Positions 14,116 to 19,713 of a stretch of 19,713 nt of DNA are shown piece by piece. Within the stretch, counting starts at the first letter, position 1. Each line of letters starts with the position of its first letter. The stretch comes from Candidatus Uhrbacteria bacterium RIFCSPHIGHO2_02_FULL_53_13. Lineage in GTDB: Bacteria; Patescibacteriota; Patescibacteriia; UBA9934; UBA11717. Position numbers and translations under genes: made by a program. The stretch lies in NCBI GenBank assembly GCA_001791035.1, contig MGDX01000017.1, forward strand, positions 2,571-22,283, read 5' to 3'. The notes beneath the pieces are model-generated. The model was given only the letters and a program-made list of their open reading frames with translations, was not told the origin of the DNA and did no database searches.

Positions 14116-14897
14116 AGGTCGGCGACGAGCACGGAGTGTCCGATGCCGTGCGGGTACAGGTAGGCCCATTCTTGAAAATGCGGACGCGTGTCGCCCAGCA
14201 CATAGAGCAGGAGCTCGATGGACGATAGTTCCTCCGCACCAACATCCAATCGTTCCTGCAAAGTGATGGCACGCAATGCACTCAAATTTTGATCAATGAC
14301 TGCCTGACGAATGCGGTTGTCCAACGCGGCGGCATCGGGATGCACGCCTTTGGGTGCCGTTGCAGTGAGGCGGTGAGAAAAGTCCGCAAGAGCGAGAACC
14401 GCCGTCCGTCCGCCATTCCCGTCGAGTACATCTCGCAATAGCGCGCCCGGGCGATTGAGCGCTACCGACTGTGCGGGAAGCGTCAGCGTGGAAATGCGCA
14501 TCTGCTCTGCCCACGGTCGCAGAGCGGAAAGCACCACACAGCTTGAAAGGTCCAGCGTCTCGTTGGTGGTGAGAGTCGTTGGAATGTCGGCCTTGCGAAA
14601 TGCGCGTTGCATCGCATCGATGAGCCGCGTGTCGGTGCGCCACGTCCATTCATAGCCCATGCTCCCATACTCTCGCAGGCTTGTTCGCGCCGGATCGTGT
14701 ACGGCAAGGGCAAACGCGTGTTCATATCGTTCCCCGCGACATGTGAGAAGGAGAAGAGAGTCCACCATACGCGATCGTAAGTGCTCGCCGACACGAGCAT
14801 ACGCGTCGTGCAGTGGTGCATAAGCGCGGTCCATGGAGGCATTGAGTCCCTTGATGGCGAATGGAGGGTGGGGGAGTACGGCAGCCGTTGTGAGCAT
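14112..14897 (-). CDS. LigB/MEMO-like extradiol dioxygenase-fold protein, altered metal site
   Basis: The 261-residue protein resembles the LigB-type subunit found in AmmeMemoRadiSam-like systems and class III ring-cleaving dioxygenases. Supporting features are the N-terminal AAVLPHPPFAIKG with H10, LADFSHRLTATAPKGVHPDA with H175, an AEEL segment near E222, and the C-terminal YPHGIGHSVLVA. At the usual SPHG position the sequence reads LLTCRGERYEH, so a metal-ligand histidine is apparently replaced by C53 or displaced, and the DHG motif expected near residue 147 reads LNRPG. The protein may therefore be non-catalytic or use another metal geometry. It lies one base after the secreted-protein stop and overlaps priA by 4 nt. 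Substrate is unknown; no AMMECR1 or radical-SAM partner is in view. Confidence 0.75.
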   Translation of the reverse strand: MLTTAAVLPHPPFAIKGLNASMDRAYAPLHDAYARVGEHLRSRMVDSLLLLTCRGERYEHAFALAVHDPARTSLREYGSMGYEWTWRTDTRLIDAMQRAFRKADIPTTLTTNETLDLSSCVVLSALRPWAEQMRISTLTLPAQSVALNRPGALLRDVLDGNGGRTAVLALADFSHRLTATAPKGVHPDAAALDNRIRQAVIDQNLSALRAITLQERLDVGAEELSSIELLLYVLGDTRPHFQEWAYLYPHGIGHSVLVADL

Positions 14898-14898
14898 A

Positions 14899-16293
14899 TT
14901 AGTACGTAATCAAATCTCCCGGTTGGTGGATTTCAATGCTTTCGGGAGTTGTTTCAATGATAGCATTCCATGCAAATCCAAGGCTCAAAAATGTGCGCTC
15001 GTCAATAATTGGCCGCCGCTTTCCATCTGAAATCATGTAGACGGTCGGGAGCCCGGGAAGTTTGACGAGCGTTCCATCCTGAAATCGCATCGGATCGCCT
15101 TCCACCAACGAAGCGAGTTCATCGGTTGAGAGCGAACGAACACGCCATCCCGAAAACCGGCTCTTGAGCAGTGCGTCCGATAGCACGATATGTCGAGCGC
15201 TGTTATCAATGTAGTACGTTTGTCCCGTCGCGGAATCTTGCCCGACGAATCCCTGCGGATAGGCGGTTTGATACGTAATCATTTTGCCGAGTGTGTATCC
15301 CTGCAGAGCCGTCGCGCTCCCTTCAATAATCTCATCGGGCGCGTACCCAAATCGCGGAAGATCGTCGAGCGATTGAAACCTCCGTATTTCTTGGTCCACA
15401 ATCAAAAACACGTCGCCATTTTCCACACGAACGAGCGCGTAGTTGGGAAACTGCAAAGGAACCCCCTCTTCGTAGCTCCAAATAGCCGATGACTCCGCTT
15501 TGATGACCGAAGCAGAGGGGAAATAACTCGTCAAGACGGCATCGCTGGGGATAAGTCGGCGTTTACCACGTTGAATAAGCCACAGCGTGCCGTCGCTTGC
15601 ATCGCGCACGATGGTGCCCGACGGAAGCGGGTCCTGCGTGAACCACGCGTTCCAGATTTTCCAGAAGTTTTGATTGCCTTCAAGGTGCGGAGTGTATGTG
15701 TAGAGCGCAGAAGTCGCATTGTTTTCGGGCGTCACAGGCACGCCGTCAATGCTCACGGTTTTCCCCGGCCCAACGCCGGTTTGCGTACGGCCGAGCTTTT
15801 CTAAATCCGCCAAATAGCCAAGTCGGAACTGTTGTGCCATGCTGTCAATTTGCTTGGCAAAACCGCGAAACCGCGAAACCGCGGCATCGCTCGTTGAGCA
15901 ACCGTCACACACGCCGTATCCTGTCGCCCAATCGAGCTGGTTCTCGGAGGGGTTTGGATCCGTCACGAGAGACTGCTCCTTTTGAAGCATCACCAAAAGT
16001 GCCTGTGGGTTGATGAGAAACTGATTGGCGACGCGCGAAATGATATCTGCGGCCGTTTTTACTTGTCCGTCTAAGTCCTGAACTGTCAGAGTATCCAAAA
16101 TACCGGACTGATCCTCTAAAAAGCGTTGAATGGAATTGCCGACCAATCCGTAGACATTGGTAAAATCGCGATCGGAGATAATAAAATTGGGATTAAAAGC
16201 GGCGTGTCCGCTCTTTGGAACAACAAAAAAGACGCTCATGACGAGCCAAGCCACCCAGAGAGTGATTTTTGCAGGTATCCTCATCGTTCGCAT
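14899..16293 (-). CDS. Secreted protein with N-terminal cell-wall-associated-type domain and four surface repeats
   Basis: The 464-residue product has a signal peptide (basic start, hydrophobic core about residues 10-25, SGHA cleavage near residue 31). Residues 32-220 resemble an exported domain seen in Gram-positive cell-wall proteins: FNPNFIISDRDF, INPQALLVMLQKEQSLV, a YGVCDGC cysteine pair (C129, C132) and a tail NQNFWKIWNAWF. This hints at peptidoglycan or glycan interaction, but no catalytic residue is proven. Residues 225-464 are four degenerate repeats of about 50-70 residues with a pattern like GTLWLIQRGKRRLIP and TVYMISDGKRRPI, common in CPR surface proteins. It is the first gene of a minus-strand unit and would be exported. 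An alternative start is Met4. Confidence 0.75.
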   Translation of the reverse strand: MRTMRIPAKITLWVAWLVMSVFFVVPKSGHAAFNPNFIISDRDFTNVYGLVGNSIQRFLEDQSGILDTLTVQDLDGQVKTAADIISRVANQFLINPQALLVMLQKEQSLVTDPNPSENQLDWATGYGVCDGCSTSDAAVSRFRGFAKQIDSMAQQFRLGYLADLEKLGRTQTGVGPGKTVSIDGVPVTPENNATSALYTYTPHLEGNQNFWKIWNAWFTQDPLPSGTIVRDASDGTLWLIQRGKRRLIPSDAVLTSYFPSASVIKAESSAIWSYEEGVPLQFPNYALVRVENGDVFLIVDQEIRRFQSLDDLPRFGYAPDEIIEGSATALQGYTLGKMITYQTAYPQGFVGQDSATGQTYYIDNSARHIVLSDALLKSRFSGWRVRSLSTDELASLVEGDPMRFQDGTLVKLPGLPTVYMISDGKRRPIIDERTFLSLGFAWNAIIETTPESIEIHQPGDLITY

Positions 16294-16316
16294 AGTCTAT
16301 CAAACTTTGCTACTAT
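16287..16316 (+). promoter_or_regulatory. Weak candidate promoter for the putative lipoprotein gene
   Basis: TTCGCA at 16287-16292 and TACTAT at 16311-16316 are spaced 18 bp apart, each matching 4/6 consensus bases. A start near 16323 would lie only about 6 nt before the ATG at 16329. The site sits in the 35-nt divergent gap plus the start of the opposite gene, where some promoter is expected, but the match is modest. Confidence 0.25.
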
Positions 16317-16328
16317 CAGGGTAGCGTC

Positions 16329-16835
16329 ATGACACACAATCTTCGAATGACAATCACCACCCTGTTGACGTTGGCGGCGGCCTGTACAAGCCGTGAACCG
16401 TTGCTCGAGGATGCGCGGTTTGGGGCGGAACTTGCGAGCGATGAGAACCGATTGGCGGTTGGCATCGAGCTTGATGACACGCGATCGTATGTTGAGCTTC
16501 ATCTTTTTGAAGTGGCGGACAGCCAAGGAGAAGGAGCCGTTGAGATGTTTGCGGACATTGACTTTGTTGGAAATCTCTCTGTAATAGGGGAAGAGATTCG
16601 GTCATTCTCGGAACGTGAGATTGCGGTTTCGCGCACGAACGTCAACGAGCGAGAGACCATACTGCGCGGGGCATTTCAAACGGAGGGCCACGTGGTGAAC
16701 GTGCGCGGGACTCATGTTGAAGACAGTGAGCGAATGACCTTGGTCATTTCGTTCGACAACATCTATGCCGCAACGCTTGAACTTGAGCGTCTTACGGCGT
16801 CCCGTTTGCAAGAAGACGCGGAGGAATACGAGTGA
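16329..16835 (+). CDS. Putative small exported lipoprotein, unknown function
   Basis: I do not recognise the family. The 168-residue product begins with a short hydrophobic segment (MTITTLLTLAAACTSREP) ending in LAAAC, a possible lipobox with C19, although Ala at the -3 position is not ideal. The mature part is acidic and beta-strand rich in appearance (RLAVGIELDDTRSYVELHLF, ILRGAFQTEGHVVNVRG), and the C-terminus is Glu-rich. This suggests a surface-anchored or secreted protein. It is divergent from the secreted repeat protein, with 35 nt between start codons, so the two may share a regulatory region. Translation could start at 16329 or at a second ATG at 16347. Confidence 0.65.
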   Translation: MTHNLRMTITTLLTLAAACTSREPLLEDARFGAELASDENRLAVGIELDDTRSYVELHLFEVADSQGEGAVEMFADIDFVGNLSVIGEEIRSFSEREIAVSRTNVNERETILRGAFQTEGHVVNVRGTHVEDSERMTLVISFDNIYAATLELERLTASRLQEDAEEYE

Positions 16836-16863
16836 TGCACATCGCTACAGGTAAGCGCCTCTA

Positions 16864-16898
16864 CAATGCGTCTCGAGTGTACGACTCGCGGCGCATTG
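16864..16898. other. Strong imperfect hairpin in the spacer before the MazG-like gene
   Basis: Bases 16864-16878 pair with 16884-16898 to give a stem of about 14 pairs with one T-C mismatch and one G-T wobble, around a 5-nt loop (GTACG). The outer arms are CAATGCG and CGCATTG, the inner arms CGAGT and ACTCG. No T-run follows on either strand, so it is not a standard intrinsic terminator. It lies 28 nt after the putative lipoprotein stop. Confidence 0.6.
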
Positions 16899-16912
16899 GT
16901 CTATCATGAGGC

Positions 16913-16961
16913 AGAATCGAGCATCCAGAAATGAGAATCGAGAATGAAGAATCCGGAAGCC
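16913..16961. repeat. Degenerate 7-bp tandem repeat before the MazG-like gene
   Basis: Seven units read AGAATCG, AGCATCC, AGAAATG, AGAATCG, AGAATGA, AGAATCC and GGAAGCC. The consensus is AGAAT(C/G)N. After a few bases a TCACT motif recurs at about the same spacing (16968-16985) up to the start codon at 16987. The period equals that of the array at 11950, although the unit sequence differs. Confidence 0.75.
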
Positions 16962-16986
16962 AACGGCTCACTGTCACTACTCACTT

Positions 16987-17316
16987 ATGACCTTTCAAGA
17001 ATATCAGCGTGAATCACGAAAAACGGCTATCTATCCGTTAGCCGGAACCAATCTTGTATATCCCGTTCTTGGACTCGTGGGAGAAGCGGGTGAGATTGCC
17101 AATAAAGTTAAAAAAATTCAGCGTGACGATCAGGGCGTATTGAGCGAAGAACGACGCCAAGCGCTTCGAGAGGAGCTTGGAGATGTTCTCTGGTATCTAT
17201 CGCAAGTGGCTACCGAGCTCGATGTGGACTTGGACGAGATCGCAACAGACAACCTTGCCAAGCTCTTCTCGCGCAAAGATCGTGGCGTGTTACACGGAAG
17301 CGGCGACCAACGCTAA
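16987..17316 (+). CDS. MazG-like nucleotide pyrophosphohydrolase
   Basis: Members hydrolyse (d)NTPs to monophosphates and pyrophosphate, clearing unwanted nucleotides. The 109-residue all-helical protein shows the paired metal-binding motifs: GLVGEAGEIANKVKK with E33 and E36, and REELGDVLWYLSQVATEL with E63 and D66. The length fits single-domain MazG-like enzymes, which act as dimers or tetramers, rather than full MazG with two domains. The start at 16987 is the first ATG and directly precedes conserved YQRES; no Shine-Dalgarno motif is present. Its stop overlaps the clpB stop by 3 bases on the opposite strand, with no terminator between. Confidence 0.9.
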   Translation: MTFQEYQRESRKTAIYPLAGTNLVYPVLGLVGEAGEIANKVKKIQRDDQGVLSEERRQALREELGDVLWYLSQVATELDVDLDEIATDNLAKLFSRKDRGVLHGSGDQR

Positions 17317-19713
17317 ACAACTTCCTGTTTTACAAGGTGATGCGGTATGGAGATGGCAAACGTGAGCGCATCATCTTTTGCGTCAATTTTGACTTTGGAT
17401 TCGTCGCTCACTTCCTTTGTGATGATTTTCATCGCAAGCGGATTCATAATCAGATCTTGAATGACGCGACGCAGTGGCCGCGCGCCGAACACCGGATCGT
17501 ATCCCTTCTCTGCCAGTAAATCCATTGCTTTTTTAGTGAGCGTGAGCGTGATGCCTTTTTCGCTCAAACGTTCTTCCAATGCGTGAATCTGTAAATCCAC
17601 AATTTGCCGCACATGGTCGCGCGAGAGCCCGTGGAAGATAATCGTTTCGTCCACGCGGTTCAAGAACTCCGGTCGGAAATGCTCTTTGAGTAGGAACAGC
17701 ACCTTCTCGCGTACATCCGCGCGGTCGGTAATGGAAGTAGACTCGTGTTCGTCTTCTTCGCTAAACCCAATCGTCCCCATGGAATCGGCATCTAAAATGA
17801 CATTCGAACCAATGTTAGACGTCATGACGATCACGGTATTTTTGAAGTTGACTTTGCGCCCCTTGGCATCGGTGACATGACCGTCGTCGAGCACTTGCAA
17901 CATGATGTTGAACACGTCCGGATGGGCTTTTTCAATCTCATCAAACAGCACGACCGAGTATGGACGTCGGCGAATGATCTCCGTGAGCTGTCCGCCTTCA
18001 TCATGTCCAATATATCCCGGCGGCGAACCGGTCATTTTGCTCACCGAGTGCTTTTCCATGTATTCCGACATGTCCACGCGCACGAGTGCTCCTTCATCGT
18101 TGAACATGAACTCGGCCAGAGCGCGTGCAAGCTCCGTCTTTCCAACACCAGTCGGTCCCAAGAAAATGAAGCTTCCAATTGGTCGGTTTTCCTCCGCAAT
18201 ACCGGCGCGCGAGCGGCGCAGAGCGTTTGATACGGCGGAAATGGCCTCTGCTTGACCGATGACACGCGTGCCAAGCTCTTCCTCCATGCGCGCGAGCTTG
18301 TCCATTTCACTTTCGAGCATTTTGGAAACCGGAACGCCGGTCCACGTGGAGACAATACGTGCGACGTCCTCTTCATCCACTTCTTCCTTCAAGAGTCCGC
18401 GTTCCTTCTGCATTTCCTTGAGCGCTTTTGCCGACTCATTCAGTTCGCTCTCGAGTTCTGGAATACGTCCATACCGAATCTCGGCAACTTTTTGCAAGTC
18501 ACCGCGGCGCTCCTCAATTTCCGCTTCCGCGCGCAAGGCATCAATGCGCTTTTTGAGGTCGCGCAAATGCATGAGCTGTTCTTTTTCATTGAGCCAGCGC
18601 GTTTCGAGTTCGCGCATCGCCTCACTCGTCTCCGCCAAATCTTTTTCTAAATCCTTCAGTCGTTGCTTGGAAGCCTTGTCTTTCTCCATTCCAAGAGCGG
18701 CCTTTTCAATCTCCAGCCGCTTGACATCACGTTTCAAGCGATCGAGTTCCTCGGGCATGCTGTCAATATCCATGCGTAGTCCGGAACCTGCTTCATCAAT
18801 AAGATCAACGGCTTTGTCGGGCAAAAAGCGGTCGGTAATGTAGCGCTGTGACAAATCTACTGCCGCCACGATCGCCGGATCCGTTATGCGCACGCCGTGA
18901 TGGATTTCGTATTTTTCTTTGATGCCGCGCAAAATGGCAATCGTATCTTCGCGGGATGGCTCTTCTACGAGCACCGGTTGAAAACGGCGCTCCAATGCCG
19001 GATCCTTTTCAATATATTTTTGATACTCCTTGAGCGTCGTGGCGCCGACCGCGCGCAATTCACCGCGGGCGAGCGCGGGTTTCAAAATATTCGCCGCGTC
19101 CATGCCGCCGCCTTCACCTGATGCGCCGGCGCCCACGAGCGTATGGAGCTCGTCAATGAACAAAACATGTTTGCCGTCCGAGCTCTCGAGCTCCTTGATG
19201 ATGGCTTTCAAGCGATCCTCAAACTCACCGCGATACTTGGTACCGGCAACGAGCGCGCCGATATCCAAACTGATGAGCTCTTTGTTTTGAAGCGTTTCGG
19301 GAACATCGCGCGTCACAATGCGCTGGGCTAAGCCTTCCACGATGGCTGTTTTGCCGACGCCCGCTTCCCCAATCAACACCGGGTTGTTTTTGATGCGTCG
19401 TGAAAGCACCTGCATCACGCGGCGGATTTCCTCATCGCGGCCGATGACAGGATCCAGTTTTTCGGCGCGCGCCAAATCGGTAAGATTGCGTCCGTATTTT
19501 TTGAGAGCTTCAAAACGCGACTCCGCTTCCGGAGAATCAACTTTCGCACTGCCGCGAATGTCTTTGAATGCGCCAAGAACTGCTTGGTCGCTCACGCCTT
19601 GAGACATGAGAATTTTGGCGACCGACTTGCTCGCGGCAATCAAGCCCAAAAACAAATGTTCGGTAGAAATGTATTTATCACTAAACTCTCGCGCGGCTTG
19701 GTCTGCGCGCTGA
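17313..19713 (-). CDS. clpB: Chaperone ClpB (AAA+ disaggregase), N-terminus outside window
   Basis: ClpB extracts proteins from aggregates with the DnaK system. About 799 residues are in the window; the frame runs to the window edge, with YISTEHLFLGLIAASKS from the Clp N-domain readable, so roughly 60-80 residues are missing. NBD1 has GEAGVGKTAIVEG (near 19333-19373) and Walker B VLFIDELHTLVGAG. A long coiled-coil middle domain of about 120 residues (roughly 18385-18770) identifies ClpB rather than ClpA or ClpC. NBD2 has GPTGVGKTELARA (near 18120-18158), VVLFDEIEKAHPDVFNIMLQ and the sensor-2 GARPLRR. Both ATPase sites look intact. It is convergent with the MazG-like gene. Regulation cannot be seen because the promoter is outside the window. 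Confidence 0.97.
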   Translation of the reverse strand, partial: QRADQAAREFSDKYISTEHLFLGLIAASKSVAKILMSQGVSDQAVLGAFKDIRGSAKVDSPEAESRFEALKKYGRNLTDLARAEKLDPVIGRDEEIRRVMQVLSRRIKNNPVLIGEAGVGKTAIVEGLAQRIVTRDVPETLQNKELISLDIGALVAGTKYRGEFEDRLKAIIKELESSDGKHVLFIDELHTLVGAGASGEGGGMDAANILKPALARGELRAVGATTLKEYQKYIEKDPALERRFQPVLVEEPSREDTIAILRGIKEKYEIHHGVRITDPAIVAAVDLSQRYITDRFLPDKAVDLIDEAGSGLRMDIDSMPEELDRLKRDVKRLEIEKAALGMEKDKASKQRLKDLEKDLAETSEAMRELETRWLNEKEQLMHLRDLKKRIDALRAEAEIEERRGDLQKVAEIRYGRIPELESELNESAKALKEMQKERGLLKEEVDEEDVARIVSTWTGVPVSKMLESEMDKLARMEEELGTRVIGQAEAISAVSNALRRSRAGIAEENRPIGSFIFLGPTGVGKTELARALAEFMFNDEGALVRVDMSEYMEKHSVSKMTGSPPGYIGHDEGGQLTEIIRRRPYSVVLFDEIEKAHPDVFNIMLQVLDDGHVTDAKGRKVNFKNTVIVMTSNIGSNVILDADSMGTIGFSEEDEHESTSITDRADVREKVLFLLKEHFRPEFLNRVDETIIFHGLSRDHVRQIVDLQIHALEERLSEKGITLTLTKKAMDLLAEKGYDPVFGARPLRRVIQDLIMNPLAMKIITKEVSDESKVKIDAKDDALTFAISIPHHLVKQEVV

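Noticed and set aside
14116..14169. Longer priA start at 14169
   Set aside because: The extra 18 Arg-rich residues are antisense-free but lie inside the LigB-like gene in another frame, and the PriA-like sequence begins after the ATG at 14115.
18259..18843. Plus-strand open frame of 194 codons inside clpB
   Set aside because: Ser-rich low-complexity translation complementary to the ClpB coiled-coil region; a shadow of the real gene.
1..19713. tRNA, rRNA, insertion sequence, prophage or toxin-antitoxin genes
   Set aside because: No cloverleaf, rRNA-like segment, transposase, integrase or paired small toxin/antitoxin genes could be recognised on either strand.

Overview
The window looks like a chromosome segment of a bacterium from the Patescibacteria / Candidate Phyla Radiation, probably the Parcubacteria side. 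This is inferred from several streamlined core genes: an alanyl-tRNA synthetase of about 600 residues that ends after its editing domain, an RNA polymerase alpha subunit with only its N-terminal domain, a shortened L13, and a PriA whose helicase motifs have eroded. Genes are packed very tightly, often with 4-nt ATGA overlaps, and Shine-Dalgarno motifs are almost absent. No 16S rRNA or tRNA is present to settle the placement.

Layout. (1) 1-2965, plus strand: an AT-rich gene of unknown function open to the window edge, a NUDIX hydrolase and a short alaS. (2) 2966-6743, plus strand: a translation/transcription operon infA-rpmJ-rpsM-rpsK-rpsD-rpoA-rplQ-rplM-rpsI. It has two candidate promoters before infA and a hairpin with a short T-tract after rpsI. 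(3) 6757-11953, plus strand: a surface-glycan module of MOP-family flippase, GT4 glycosyltransferase, GT2 glycosyltransferase and O-antigen ligase/polymerase-like protein, followed in the same overlapping chain by an AAG-type DNA glycosylase. (4) 11985-12446: a YbhB/YbcL-type PEBP protein, preceded by a degenerate period-7 repeat. (5) 12433-16293, minus strand: a three-gene unit transcribed as secreted repeat protein, LigB/MEMO-like protein, then degenerate PriA. (6) 16329-17316, plus strand: a small putative lipoprotein, a spacer with a strong imperfect hairpin and a second period-7 repeat, then a MazG-like pyrophosphohydrolase. (7) 17313-19713, minus strand: clpB, missing its 5' end at the window edge.

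How the genes work together. The ribosomal operon supplies small-subunit proteins S13, S11, S4 and S9, large-subunit proteins L36, L17 and L13, IF1 and the polymerase alpha subunit. The glycan module contains enough for sugar addition, flipping and polymer or ligation steps, but no initiating phosphoglycosyltransferase is in view. NUDIX and MazG proteins would clean nucleotide pools, AAG would repair alkylated bases, and ClpB would disaggregate proteins.

No mobile element, CRISPR array, integrase, toxin-antitoxin pair or defence system was recognised. The most interesting observations are reductive or divergent: the missing alpha C-terminal domain, PriA without Walker motifs but with all eight zinc cysteines, a LigB-like protein lacking a metal-ligand histidine, a possibly near-leaderless infA transcript, and two unrelated-sequence intergenic arrays that share a 7-bp period.
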